Shown here piece by piece: positions 17,786 through 26,540 of a stretch of DNA of 64,000 nucleotides (positions are counted from its first letter, which is position 1; every line of letters begins with the position of its first letter). Position numbers and translations under genes: made by a program. The DNA lies in the NCBI GenBank assembly GCA_946479925.1, contig CAMLHK010000005.1, positions 1 to 64,000 of the forward strand, given 5' to 3'. This stretch comes from an uncultured Lactobacillus sp. (GTDB lineage Bacteria > Bacillota > Bacilli > Lactobacillales > Lactobacillaceae). The notes beneath the pieces were generated by a model. It worked only from the letters and a program-made list of their open reading frames with translations. It made no database searches and was not told the origin of the DNA.

Positions 17786-18496
17786 ATGGCAGTTATTGAA
17801 TTAAAAAATGTTCAAAAAGTATATGGAACAGGTGCAGCAGAAGTTCAAGCACTTAAGCAAATAGATTTCAAGGCCAATGAAGGCGAAGTCGTGTTAATCA
17901 TGGGACCGTCTGGGGCAGGTAAAAGCACTTTTTTAACGATTGCAGGTTCTTTACAAAAGCCGACATCTGGACAGGTTTACATTAACGGTGAGGATATTGC
18001 CAATATTTCTGCTAAGCAAAGTAATGCATTGCGTCTGAATCAGATTGGTTTTGTTTTGCAGGCATACAATTTGGTTCCTTTTTTAACGGTTAAAGAGCAG
18101 TTTGAACTTGTTGATCATGTAAAAAAACAGGGCAACCTTACCCAAGCAACAATGGACAAGTTATTAGAGCAGTTGGGAATTACTGGACTAGTAAATAAGT
18201 ATCCGAGTGAGCTATCTGGGGGTCAGCAACAACGTGCCGCAATTGCTCGGGCACTTTATGCCAACCCTAAAATTTTGCTGGCTGATGAGCCAACAGCATC
18301 ACTTGATAGTAAAAATGTAGATGAAGTAGGTCAATTGTTCAAAAATCTTGCCCAAAATTACCAAAAAGCAGTCATTTTAGTGACTCATGACCCGAGATTG
18401 GAAAAATATGCTGATCATATTTACGAAATGATGGATGGGGAAATGATAAAAAACAGTAGTTCTCTAACCGGTATATACCTTTCATGGCTGACTTAA
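17786..18496 (+). CDS. ABC transporter ATPase, LolD/MacB type
   Basis: The ATPase has Walker A 'GPSGAGKST', a Q-loop 'IGFVLQAYNLVPFLTV', signature 'LSGGQQQRAAIARAL', Walker B 'ILLADEPTASLDS' and switch His 'VILVTHD', all characteristic of MacB-like exporters. The ATG at 17786 is preferred; an in-frame GTG at 17777 overlaps the permease end. AGGTGA inside the permease end serves as the ribosome site. It forms a pair with the permease at 16723 under TetR control. Confidence 0.9.
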   Translation: MAVIELKNVQKVYGTGAAEVQALKQIDFKANEGEVVLIMGPSGAGKSTFLTIAGSLQKPTSGQVYINGEDIANISAKQSNALRLNQIGFVLQAYNLVPFLTVKEQFELVDHVKKQGNLTQATMDKLLEQLGITGLVNKYPSELSGGQQQRAAIARALYANPKILLADEPTASLDSKNVDEVGQLFKNLAQNYQKAVILVTHDPRLEKYADHIYEMMDGEMIKNSSSLTGIYLSWLT

Positions 18497-18942
18497 TTAT
18501 TTTGTTATTGTATACGAGCATTTTCAATAATGATTAAACTGGCTATTTTTTATTGCTTTTTAATAGTAAATTTCCACTCTGCGGGTTCATTATTAAGTAA
18601 CATTATTCGTTGAGACTATTAGAGTAACTGATAATTTTAGGTATAAAATATCACATTGTTCTTGACAAAATAGTTTTAAATTTACTATTCTTATCATTGG
18701 ATAATTAATTGTTATTTTATGAGATGGTACTGTTGTCAATTCAATAAACAGATTAAAAATGAGGTTTCTTTAAGACAGTTATTAGTCATTTGAGCCGAAA
18801 TGTTCTTTTAAGAGAAAATAGCAAAAAATTATGTTAAAGAAGATGTTTTTGTAATGTGAAGTCGCGATTTTACGCCATAGCCAAAGCTATAGAAGATTGA
18901 GCGACAAGTAAAGAGTTAAGTAATGAAAAATTGAGGTAGAAA
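18497..18942. other. 446-base intergenic region with one promoter, no convincing gene
   Basis: The stretch is AT-rich. TTGACA (18662-18667) and TATTCT (18686-18691), 18 bases apart, form a good promoter, leaving a leader of about 245 bases before the 72-residue gene at 18943. A 24-codon frame from about 18720 has no ribosome site. No tRNA, repeat or recognisable gene remnant was seen. Confidence 0.5.
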
Positions 18943-19161
18943 ATGGAACTTCCAGAAGATAAAGCAATTGAAATAACAACAGATTATGAGAATCAAAGCA
19001 TTAACTTGAGATTTTCTGACAATTTAACGGATGATCGCGAGAGAGGATATATTTTATCAGCTGCATTCTTTTCATTTTGCGCATCACAAGGTTTAAGCAA
19101 AGACGAAATTGGCGATATGGTCTCGTCATATTACGATGAATTTTCAGATAACGAAAATTAA
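18943..19161 (+). CDS. Small acidic protein, unknown function
   Basis: The 72-residue protein is strongly acidic, with no signal or membrane segment. A central stretch 'RGYILSAAFFSFCASQGLSKDEI' is likely helical. TTGAGG precedes the ATG. The leader from the promoter at 18662 is unusually long. I do not recognise a family. Confidence 0.6.
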   Translation: MELPEDKAIEITTDYENQSINLRFSDNLTDDRERGYILSAAFFSFCASQGLSKDEIGDMVSSYYDEFSDNEN

Positions 19162-19251
19162 AGAGTTTTCTGCGGGTATGGGCAGTTTAATGACTTGATT
19201 GCCAGCGAGCAGGGAAAATTATGGTACTAAATTAATCAAGGAAAAAACCGT

Positions 19252-19890
19252 ATGGCAAGAAAAAAAGAAATTGGGAAAAAGAAAATTTTAGCTATTGCTT
19301 ATAAAATGGTTGTTAAAGATGGTATTGAAAGCTTAACTGCCCGAAATATTGCTAAAGTAGGCCACTTTTCAACACAGCCATTGTATCTTGAGTTTGAGAG
19401 CATGGACGAATTGCGCAACGAGGTTTTGCGTCAAATTGCGGACAACCTTAGAAGTAATATTTTGCAAAAGCAATACACCAGTGAACCTATGGTAGATATG
19501 GATTTGTCGTACATTGAATTTGCTGAGCAACATGAAAATCTTTTTCGTGCAATGTTTGTTGATGGAAAGTTTGGCAGTAAAGTTATTTCAGATACTTTGA
19601 TTGAGCTCGGAATTATTAAGTTTAAAGAGCAGTATCCGGATGACAGTCATACAAATGAAAAAATCAAAAATATTGTAATTGCCAATTGGATTACCACTAT
19701 CGGAATTGCGTCTTTAATCGTTAATGACATTGCAAGCTTTTCGCAAACGCAAATCGTAAATGTGCTGTCTGCACAGCTTAATGATGCAGTTATTAACGAT
19801 TGGCTAAGTGAGACTAGCACCGTTTCTCTGTTCGATACTGATGATGTTAAAGAAGCTAGAGCAAAAAAGAAGAAAAACCACAAAAAATAA
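19252..19890 (+). CDS. TetR/AcrR family transcriptional regulator
   Basis: The 212-residue protein has an N-terminal helix-turn-helix 'MVVKDGIESLTARNIAKVG..STQPLYLEF' typical of TetR, a ligand domain and a basic tail 'ARAKKKKNHKK'. The next genes downstream encode FMN reductases; they are separated by about 140 bases and have their own ribosome site, so regulation of them is only a guess from position. No clear palindrome was found near its start. Confidence 0.85.
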   Translation: MARKKEIGKKKILAIAYKMVVKDGIESLTARNIAKVGHFSTQPLYLEFESMDELRNEVLRQIADNLRSNILQKQYTSEPMVDMDLSYIEFAEQHENLFRAMFVDGKFGSKVISDTLIELGIIKFKEQYPDDSHTNEKIKNIVIANWITTIGIASLIVNDIASFSQTQIVNVLSAQLNDAVINDWLSETSTVSLFDTDDVKEARAKKKKNHKK

Positions 19891-20033
19891 TTTTTTAATA
19901 TAAAGCCATATATAACAAAGGTTATAGAATAAAAAATTAAACTTCTGTAGGCGTACGGTTATGTTTTTTGTTCAAAAATTAGAGATGATGTTATAATTAT
20001 TTAAGAAATTATTTTTCTTGAAAGGTGGTTTTT

Positions 20034-20573
20034 ATGAAAATTCTTGCATTATCTGGTTCAAATGCCAATAATTCATTTAATGAAGCATTGCTTAAGTTTA
20101 TCTCTAAGGAATTTGCTAACAAATATGACTTTAAATTAGCAACTGTTAAAGGTTTACCAATGTTTAAAGAAGGTGAAGACGTTCCTGAAGCTATTCAAAC
20201 TTTGACTAAAGAAATTGAAGATGCTGATTTGGTCTTAATTGGTTCACCAGAGCAACAACACTCTGTAACTAGTGCTTTAAGTAGCGCACTTGAATGGTTA
20301 TCAAGTGCAACACATCCATTTAAGGGTAAACCTGTTGCTATTGTTTCAACTTCTCCAATGCCTCAAGGTGCTTCACGTTCACAAAGTCGTTTGAAGAGCT
20401 TGATGACTGCACCTGGTTTTGGTGCTAAGATCTTTAACGGCGATGAGTTTATGATGGGTGTTGCACCTCAACAATTTGATGAAAATGGTGACTTAACTGA
20501 TAAGTCTTCTGTTGAATTCTTAGGTCACTTCTTCGATGAAGTTGATAGTTGGTACGCACAAGTTACTAAGTAG
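20034..20573 (+). CDS. NADPH-dependent FMN reductase family protein
   Basis: The ATG at 20034 follows AAAGGTGG and gives 179 residues. The flavodoxin-like fold starts '[19 protein letters not shown]' (the phosphate-binding loop), with '[20 protein letters not shown]' at the second FMN contact. The family usually has P-E-Y at the second site; here it is P-E-Q. It probably reduces flavins or quinones. A paralogue follows after 11 bases. Confidence 0.87.
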   Translation: MKILALSGSNANNSFNEALLKFISKEFANKYDFKLATVKGLPMFKEGEDVPEAIQTLTKEIEDADLVLIGSPEQQHSVTSALSSALEWLSSATHPFKGKPVAIVSTSPMPQGASRSQSRLKSLMTAPGFGAKIFNGDEFMMGVAPQQFDENGDLTDKSSVEFLGHFFDEVDSWYAQVTK

Positions 20574-20584
20574 GAGGACCAAGA

Positions 20585-21133
20585 ATGAAAATTTTAGCAA
20601 TTGTTGGTACAAACGCTGATTTCTCATACAATCGTTTTTTAGCAAAGTTTATTGCTAAGCGTTACGGTGACAAAGCAGAGATTGAAGTAAAAGAAATTGA
20701 TAAGTTAACACCATTCTGTAGAACAGAAATGGCTGATGAAACTATTAAACCTTGGATTGAAGACGTTAAGAATGCTGATGGTATCATCATCACTACACCA
20801 GAATACGACCACACTATTCCTGCTGCATTAAAGAGTAGTCTTGAATGGTTAGGTTCACACGCTGGCCCTAATGTAATGAAGATGAAGCCAGTTGCTGTTG
20901 CTGGTGCTTCATACGGTACACAAGGTACTGGTCGTGCACAAGAAGATATGCGTGAAATTTTACTTTCACCAGATATGAGTGCTAACGTTTTACCAGGTAA
21001 CGAAGTTTTGATTGGTCAAGCCCCAAGCAAGTTTGACAAGCAAACTGGAGAATTAACTGACGAAGCAACAATCAAACAATTAGATGGTATGATGGATAAC
21101 TTCTTCAAGTTCATTGAACAAGCAAATAAATAA
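20585..21133 (+). CDS. NADPH-dependent FMN reductase family protein
   Basis: The 182-residue protein starts 'KILAIVGTNADFSYNRFLAK' and keeps the canonical 'TTPEYDHTIPAALKSSLEWL' second FMN motif. It is a clear paralogue of the upstream gene and is cotranscribed with it. AGGAGG precedes the start. The pair ends at a strong terminator (21162-21198). Two subunits may form a heterodimer, since this family is dimeric; that is an inference. Confidence 0.9.
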   Translation: MKILAIVGTNADFSYNRFLAKFIAKRYGDKAEIEVKEIDKLTPFCRTEMADETIKPWIEDVKNADGIIITTPEYDHTIPAALKSSLEWLGSHAGPNVMKMKPVAVAGASYGTQGTGRAQEDMREILLSPDMSANVLPGNEVLIGQAPSKFDKQTGELTDEATIKQLDGMMDNFFKFIEQANK

Positions 21134-21161
21134 TATTTTGCTAGATTGTTTAGCAGAGAGT

Positions 21162-21198
21162 AAAATAACCGGATAGGATTAACTATCCGGTTATTTTT
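21162..21198 (+). terminator. Terminator of the FMN reductase pair
   Basis: AAAATAACCGGATAG and CTATCCGGTTATTTTT form a perfect 15-base stem. Confidence 0.95.
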
Positions 21199-21217
21199 GT
21201 CAGGAAGGAAATTGTCG

Positions 21218-22009
21218 ATGACTGCCCCAATTGTATTGCCAATAAAATCTGTTCGTAATCCCCGTGATGTTGGAGGATATGTAGGATCTGATGGCCGTAA
21301 AATTCGAACACACTGTTTACTGAGGACTGGTAATATGAGTGAAATAACGCCAGCTGATGAGCAGTTTTTGCTAGATTACGGCTTACACACAATTATTGAT
21401 TTACGTTCACCAGCTGAATGTAAAAAAAGTCCTGATAAAGAGCTGGACAATGTTGAGCACTATGCTTGTCCGCTTTCTGCTGAAGATAATACTGGTGGGC
21501 AGGGACAGAATATGAGTAAAGAATTTGCTGAGTATCGTAAAGACCAATATGCAGGTTTTAAGTTGATGTGCCGCCGCTATCATCACCATATCCTTAACAA
21601 GTCAGCCCAACAAAGCTTTCATCATATTATTGAATTGATAGCAGAAAATGATGACGGGGCAATTCTTTACCATTGTTCTGAAGGTAAGGACCGCACAGGT
21701 CTGGTAACGATTATCATTTTATACATTTTAGGCGTAGATATGGAGATAATTCGCCAGGACTATCTTTATTCAAACTACATGTTGAATGATTATCGTGCAG
21801 TTCGTGACCAGCACTTTAAACAGGCGGGAGAAAATGACAATTTCCGCGCCAATATGCGTGTCTTAGGTTCGGTTGCGAATTCTTATTTTGACACCAGCTT
21901 AATCACTATTAATGAAAATTTTGGTGGTCTTGATTCATACATTACTAATGAACTTGAGATTGATGACCAAATGCAAGAACTAATTAGAGAAAAATACTTG
22001 GAGAAATAG
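21218..22009 (+). CDS. Tyrosine phosphatase-like protein (LpdA/LipA type)
   Basis: The protein (263 residues from ATG 21218, after AGGAAGG) contains 'VRNPRDVGGYVGSDGRKI' at the N-terminus and the active-site loop 'HCSEGKDRTG' (C-x5-R) near residue 152. These define the bacterial Y_phosphatase3 group, related to secreted MptpB but here lacking a signal peptide. It dephosphorylates tyrosine or phosphoinositides by family. The ApbE gene follows after 8 bases. Confidence 0.88.
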   Translation: MTAPIVLPIKSVRNPRDVGGYVGSDGRKIRTHCLLRTGNMSEITPADEQFLLDYGLHTIIDLRSPAECKKSPDKELDNVEHYACPLSAEDNTGGQGQNMSKEFAEYRKDQYAGFKLMCRRYHHHILNKSAQQSFHHIIELIAENDDGAILYHCSEGKDRTGLVTIIILYILGVDMEIIRQDYLYSNYMLNDYRAVRDQHFKQAGENDNFRANMRVLGSVANSYFDTSLITINENFGGLDSYITNELEIDDQMQELIREKYLEK

Positions 22010-22017
22010 AAAACATA

Positions 22018-22947
22018 ATGATTGAAAATTTAACTTTAGAGCAGGCAACAGGGCAGCATCAGGCCTTAGGAACCGCAATTACTTTGCAAATTTTTGGTAC
22101 AACTGATGATACTTTGATTAATGAAACGTTTGATCTGATTGATCACTACGAAGATTTATTGACTGTAAATCGTGAAAATTCAGAAGTAATGGATATTAAT
22201 CATGCTGCGGGTAAGGAACCAGTTCAGGTTTCAAGTGCTGTCTATGGTTTGGTTAAGTTAGCGGTTGAACAAAGCCGAGAAAACTTTGGCTTTAATGCAT
22301 TAATTGGTCCGTTAGTTAAGCTGTGGGCAATTGGCTTTAAGGATGCACATGTTCCAACTGATGAACAAATACAAGAAAAAATGAAATTAATTGATCCATT
22401 TAGTGTTGAATTAGATGATGAAAATCAAACAGTCTACTTGAAGAAACCAGGGATGGAACTCGACTTAGGTGGCATTGCTAAGGGCTGGATTGCTGATCGA
22501 ATTCGTGACTTTTGGCATGCTTACGGCGTCAGAGCTGGCATCATCAATCTGGGTGGTAACATTTTGCTTGTTAATGATTCGCCTAAGCGTACGAGTGGCC
22601 AATGGACAGTTGGCATTCAAGATCCTAAGAAGCCACGTGGCAATAACATTTCAACGGTAACAGTTACAGAGTGCTCAGCTGTGACCAGTGGTACTTATGA
22701 GCGTTATTTAGTTGTAGATGGTCATAAGTATCATCATTTGATTGATCCAAGAACTGGCTATCCAGTAGAAACTGATTTGGCTGGTATAACTACCTTTACC
22801 AAGGACTCAGTTGAAGCCGAAATCGAATGCAAGCGTCTTTTCTTCGCAGGACATCCAATTGAAGGCTGGCATGACAATCCTGATCGAATTGGTGCAGTTT
22901 TTGTATATAATGATGAACACGTTGAATATGATAATTTTGATCAGTAG
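22018..22947 (+). CDS. apbE: ApbE-family FAD:protein FMN transferase
   Basis: The 309-residue protein has 'LDLGGIAKGWIADRI' (FAD-binding), 'INLGGNILLVN', 'CSAVTSGTYERY' and 'HHLIDPRTGYPVE', the classic ApbE motifs. It attaches FMN covalently to Thr/Ser in target flavoproteins. No lipobox is present at the N-terminus, so a cytoplasmic form is likely. Flavin enzymes nearby are the FMN reductases at 20034-21133, though they bind FMN non-covalently. A terminator follows. Confidence 0.93.
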   Translation: MIENLTLEQATGQHQALGTAITLQIFGTTDDTLINETFDLIDHYEDLLTVNRENSEVMDINHAAGKEPVQVSSAVYGLVKLAVEQSRENFGFNALIGPLVKLWAIGFKDAHVPTDEQIQEKMKLIDPFSVELDDENQTVYLKKPGMELDLGGIAKGWIADRIRDFWHAYGVRAGIINLGGNILLVNDSPKRTSGQWTVGIQDPKKPRGNNISTVTVTECSAVTSGTYERYLVVDGHKYHHLIDPRTGYPVETDLAGITTFTKDSVEAEIECKRLFFAGHPIEGWHDNPDRIGAVFVYNDEHVEYDNFDQ

Positions 22948-22953
22948 AGATTT

Positions 22954-22989
22954 AAAACTGCTTTTACGATATTGTAAAAGCAGTTTTTT
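22954..22989 (+). terminator. Terminator after apbE
   Basis: AAAACTGCTTTTAC and GTAAAAGCAGTTTTTT pair perfectly around a 6-base loop. Confidence 0.93.
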
Positions 22990-22999
22990 ATTAAGTAAC

Positions 23000-23037
23000 A
23001 AAAAAACGAAGCTGAGATTTAACCAGCTTCGTTTTTT
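23000..23037 (-). terminator. Terminator of the C39-like peptidase gene (bidirectional)
   Basis: AAAAAACGAAGCTG and CAGCTTCGTTTTTT pair around 9 bases, with homopolymer runs on both sides. Confidence 0.9.
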
Positions 23038-23050
23038 AAAATAATTGAAT

Positions 23051-24118
23051 TTATTTAATAGTAATAGCCTTGTGACAGAATTCATGTTGAATTGTTGCTT
23101 TTGGAAGCCAAGCAATGGCGCCATGGTCGTAGTTCATGTTCTTGCCACCAGTACCAGCACCATCATGCTTTGAGTAGTATAGAGGGTCATAAACTAGGAA
23201 TTTACCTTTTTCATAGCCAACAATAACTTTGCAGTGGTTACGTACATTGTCACCAGGCTTTTGGTATGAAGAAAAACCGTAGTAAAGAACAGGCTTTCCA
23301 CCTTGAACGTACATTCTGATGTCGTCTAAGGTCAATTTCTTGTTAGAAATGTTAATAACATTTTTACCGGTCTTAAAGGTACGAGCATATTTAGCTAAAG
23401 CACCTGGGCTGATTACATAGCCAAAACCGACACCGGTGTAAACATTACCTTTTTGACCACCCTTAGTTGGTTGCATTGGTAAGTTGTCCTGTACTTTCTT
23501 TAAGAAACTTGCAGTAATCTTTTGACCTTGTGAGCCAAGTAGCATTGACATTGAAGCCCCCGCACAGCCCCAAGGTGTTTTAACTGGAACGTATTGGCTG
23601 ACATATGGAGCCTTAACAATTTTAGCTTGGTTAGGTGTTGCGACAGCATTTTTGTTAATGTAGCCAATTGCTGGTTTGCCTTTTTGGCTGATCCAGTAGT
23701 ATTTTTTACCGTTGTGGGTAAAAGTTTTGCTGACATTAAAAGTCTTGTGGAAGTATTTTGAGCTAGATTTTTTGTTCTCAAAATTGCCTTGATAAATGCC
23801 GTAGTTCTTCTTAACAATTGCTACTTTGAAAGCCTTAACCTTTTTATTTGAAGCAGTTGTTGTTTGCTCCTTATTCGTGGTCGAAGGCGCTTTTGTCTGA
23901 TCAGATGAAGATGGCGTCTTTGTTTGATCAGTTTTACTTGATTGTTCAGTTTGACTAGGTTGCTGTGTTTGAGTTGTTTGACTGCTTTGAGGTGTTTGTG
24001 ATTGAGCCTCATCAGCAGCGCTAACAACTGAAACGATACTTGAGCTTGCGATCGGAGCAGCAAGCAAGATTGCAGCAGAAAGTGTCTTTATTTTTTTAAG
24101 CACTGATTTTTTATCCAC
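23051..24118 (-). CDS. Secreted C39-like cysteine peptidase with SH3-like region
   Basis: A GTG start at 24118 is preferred because GGAGG lies 6 bases upstream; the in-frame ATG at 24139 would put that ribosome site inside the coding region. A signal peptide ('AAILLAAPIASSSIVSVVSA') is followed by a Ser/Thr/Gln-rich linker, an SH3/GW-like segment ('KKYYWISQKGKPAIGYI'), then a peptidase C39_2 domain with catalytic Cys in 'PWGCAGASMSM', His in 'NHCKVIVGY' and Asp in 'FLVYDPLYY'. Likely surface-bound, target unknown. Confidence 0.85.
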   Translation of the reverse strand: MDKKSVLKKIKTLSAAILLAAPIASSSIVSVVSAADEAQSQTPQSSQTTQTQQPSQTEQSSKTDQTKTPSSSDQTKAPSTTNKEQTTTASNKKVKAFKVAIVKKNYGIYQGNFENKKSSSKYFHKTFNVSKTFTHNGKKYYWISQKGKPAIGYINKNAVATPNQAKIVKAPYVSQYVPVKTPWGCAGASMSMLLGSQGQKITASFLKKVQDNLPMQPTKGGQKGNVYTGVGFGYVISPGALAKYARTFKTGKNVINISNKKLTLDDIRMYVQGGKPVLYYGFSSYQKPGDNVRNHCKVIVGYEKGKFLVYDPLYYSKHDGAGTGGKNMNYDHGAIAWLPKATIQHEFCHKAITIK

Positions 24119-24221
24119 TTTTTTCCTCCAAAATTTCATATATTATTGTTAAATGATCTTACCAAAACTAGTTTACTACAATCACCAATTAATTTGTCAT
24201 ATTTTTAGATGAAAAAAATAA

Positions 24222-24247
24222 CAAAAAAAGCAATCGTAGTTGCTTTT
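24222..24247 (-). terminator. Terminator of the cvpA-like gene
   Basis: On the minus strand AAAAGCAA-CTACGA-TTGCTTTT forms a stem followed by a run of T. Confidence 0.75.
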
Positions 24248-24264
24248 ACATTTGTTTAACTTTT

Positions 24265-24801
24265 TTATGCAGCTGTCCGACTAATACTAAAAATATAGTT
24301 GAACATACCGTTAGATAGGCCTGGTGTACTATAAATTATAAAACGTAAAAATGATGAATTAAGTGTTTGTTGAATAAACCATGGATTTTGCAAAGCATTG
24401 AGCATCGACAAAATTATATAGACGAAAAAATAGCTAGCAAAAAATTGAGCGGTCGCGCCTAAAACACCATCTAAAAGAGTACCAAAACTGGTTGAGTGTG
24501 GCTTTTTGCTTGGGAACCACCCTTTAACAATTTTGATTAACCATTTACCAACAAATAAAATGATGAAAAAGGCTAAGAATCGAAAAATCATTAAATTGGT
24601 GCTAGTGGTCAAACTGGCTTGAATGTTTTGACCAGTAATTTGGCTGTAGAGCCAATTGCCAACAGGATTTTGAAATAAGATTGCAGCGATGAAAACAACC
24701 GCTGCAAAAATTAAATTAATAACTAATTTGGTAAAACCGGTTTGGTATCCCTTATATGTTTTTAGGGCCAAATAGACTAAAACAATTAAAGTAACAATCA
24801 T
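24265..24801 (-). CDS. CvpA family membrane protein
   Basis: The 178-residue protein has four hydrophobic segments, with the CvpA-type N-terminus 'LIVLVYLALKTYKGYQTGF' followed by 'LVINLIFAAVVFIAAILF'. In other bacteria CvpA proteins are linked to colicin V production and cell-envelope stress. GGAGAT precedes the start. It is monocistronic, with its own terminator. Confidence 0.8.
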   Translation of the reverse strand: MIVTLIVLVYLALKTYKGYQTGFTKLVINLIFAAVVFIAAILFQNPVGNWLYSQITGQNIQASLTTSTNLMIFRFLAFFIILFVGKWLIKIVKGWFPSKKPHSTSFGTLLDGVLGATAQFFASYFFVYIILSMLNALQNPWFIQQTLNSSFLRFIIYSTPGLSNGMFNYIFSISRTAA

Positions 24802-24932
24802 AATGATCTCCTTTGACGATATTATAGCGTATTTTGCTGATTTAGACTTTGACGGCAGTCAAAAAATATTTCATAATTAATAAGATATAATGGCTTTACA
24901 ATAAGCCGCTTTTAGCGTTAAATTTATAGGGT

Positions 24933-24949
24933 GTGAAACAAGGTTTCAC
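24933..24949. repeat. GTGAAAC hairpin in the rsmG leader
   Basis: GTGAAAC-AAG-GTTTCAC is a perfect 7-base inverted repeat ending 11 bases before the rsmG start. It could fold into a small hairpin or be a protein site. The arms are those of parS but in the opposite order, so it is not a parS site. Confidence 0.6.
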
Positions 24950-24958
24950 GGGTGAAAA

Positions 24959-25681
24959 ATGAATCCTGAACAATTTGTCCAAGAATTATCAAAGCGTAAT
25001 TTTAAATTAAATGAAAAGCAAATCAACCAATTTAACCAATACTTTACTAGTTTGATTGAAGCTAATCAGCATGTTAACCTCACACGAATTACTGAAGAAA
25101 ATGATGTTTATCTTAAGCACTTTTTTGACAGTATTACGCCACTACTCATGTTTGATGAACTTTTTAAATCGGGCAGCAATTTATGTGATATCGGTGCTGG
25201 CGCGGGTTTTCCATCAATTCCGCTCAAAATTATAAAACCAGAAATCAAAGTCACTATTGTCGATTCACTAGGTAAGCGACTAACTTTTTTGCAAGAACTT
25301 GTTGATAAGTTAGATTTGAAGGATGTAACACTTGTTCATGGTCGCGCCGAGGATGTCGGTCAAAACAAGCAATACCGTGAACAGTTTGATCTTGTAACTG
25401 CACGTGCAGTTGCCAATATGGCGGTATTGAGTGAATATTGCTTACCACTAGTCAAAAAAGGTGGTAGTTTCATTGCACTTAAGGGACCTAAAGCTGATGA
25501 TGAGTTGAAAGATAGTCAAAAGGCAATCACAACTCTTGGTGGCAAGGTCAGTGAGGCTGAAGAACTGCAATTACCTTATAGTGACGAAGAAAGAACGCTG
25601 ATTCTTGTTCAAAAAGTCAAAATGACACCTAAGAAATATCCACGACAAGCGGGAACACCGCATCGTAAACCAATTCATTAA
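24959..25681 (+). CDS. rsmG: 16S rRNA (guanine-N7) methyltransferase RsmG
   Basis: The 240-residue protein methylates G527 of 16S rRNA using S-adenosylmethionine. The SAM-binding motif is '[17 protein letters not shown]', preceded by the family block '[20 protein letters not shown]'. '[14 protein letters not shown]' is the conserved downstream motif. Length is normal. It leads the chromosome-segregation cluster noc-soj-parB, an arrangement common in Firmicutes. Confidence 0.95.
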   Translation: MNPEQFVQELSKRNFKLNEKQINQFNQYFTSLIEANQHVNLTRITEENDVYLKHFFDSITPLLMFDELFKSGSNLCDIGAGAGFPSIPLKIIKPEIKVTIVDSLGKRLTFLQELVDKLDLKDVTLVHGRAEDVGQNKQYREQFDLVTARAVANMAVLSEYCLPLVKKGGSFIALKGPKADDELKDSQKAITTLGGKVSEAEELQLPYSDEERTLILVQKVKMTPKKYPRQAGTPHRKPIH

Positions 25682-25696
25682 TAGGGGGACAATCAT

Positions 25697-26533
25697 ATGT
25701 CATTATTTTCTTCTTTAAGACATCACGATGAAATTCCTAAAGATAAACAAATTCAAGATATTGAATTAACTAAAATCGTGCCCAATTCTTATCAACCAAG
25801 ACGTGAGTTTTCCGATGAATCAATTCGTGAATTAGCAACGACGCTTGATAAGGAAGGATTGCTACAACCGATCGTGGTTCGCGAACAAGGCGAGCAATAC
25901 GAAATCATTGCAGGTGAGCGTCGCTTTCGTGCTGCTAAGCAATTAGGTTGGGAAACAATTCCTGCAATTGTTAACAATATGGAGGAAGCTCAGGCAGCAT
26001 CATTAGCGCTGATTGAGAACTTACAAAGAGAGAATTTAAATCCAATCGATGAGGCGCAAGCATATAATAATTTAATGAAGCTAAATAATTTGACGCAAAC
26101 AGCTCTTGCGCAAAATATTGGTAAGTCTCAATCATATGTTGCCAATAAGATGAGATTGCTGAAGCTATCACCTAAAGTTCAAAGCTATCTTGCCAGTGGA
26201 CAAATTTCGCCACGACATGGTCGTTGTCTAGTAGGCTTAAGCCAAAAGGACCAAGGGCGTGTTTTAGATGAAATCTTGGACAATAATCTTAATGTTAGTG
26301 ATACAGAAAAGATTGTCAAAGACGTTGCTGGCTACTTTGAAAATAAAAAAGAGCAGGACAAGGCAGAAAAAACAAAGCGCGCTGTCAGCCGAATACCTAA
26401 GGACATGCAGGTCCAAATTAACACAATTAAGCGTGCAGTTAAGTTAGCTAAAGAATCTGGCATCAAAGTTAAAGTCAAGGAAAACAATGATCCTGATGAT
26501 TATATGATTACGATTGAATTAAAGAGAAAGTAG
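25697..26533 (+). CDS. noc: Nucleoid occlusion protein Noc (ParB family)
   Basis: The 278-residue ParB-like protein has the ParB/Srx domain (about residues 20-110, 'IVPNSYQPRREFSDESIREL', 'AGERRFRAAKQLG', 'ALIENLQRENLNPIDEAQAY') and the helix-turn-helix 'QTALAQNIGKSQSYVANKMR'. It lies between rsmG and soj, and is distinguished from ParB at 27307 by position and divergence. Noc inhibits division over the nucleoid in Bacillus. An amphipathic N-terminal start 'MSLFSSLRHH' resembles the membrane-targeting helix of Noc. Confidence 0.9.
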   Translation: MSLFSSLRHHDEIPKDKQIQDIELTKIVPNSYQPRREFSDESIRELATTLDKEGLLQPIVVREQGEQYEIIAGERRFRAAKQLGWETIPAIVNNMEEAQAASLALIENLQRENLNPIDEAQAYNNLMKLNNLTQTALAQNIGKSQSYVANKMRLLKLSPKVQSYLASGQISPRHGRCLVGLSQKDQGRVLDEILDNNLNVSDTEKIVKDVAGYFENKKEQDKAEKTKRAVSRIPKDMQVQINTIKRAVKLAKESGIKVKVKENNDPDDYMITIELKRK

Positions 26534-26540
26534 GTTGCAC

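Noticed and set aside
18720..18795. 24-codon frame starting MRWYCCQF in the leader before 18943
   Set aside because: No ribosome site and no resemblance to any family known to me; likely chance.
24116..24139. ATG at 24139 as the start of the C39-like peptidase
   Set aside because: It would put the only good ribosome site (GGAGG) inside the coding region; GTG at 24118 has correct spacing.
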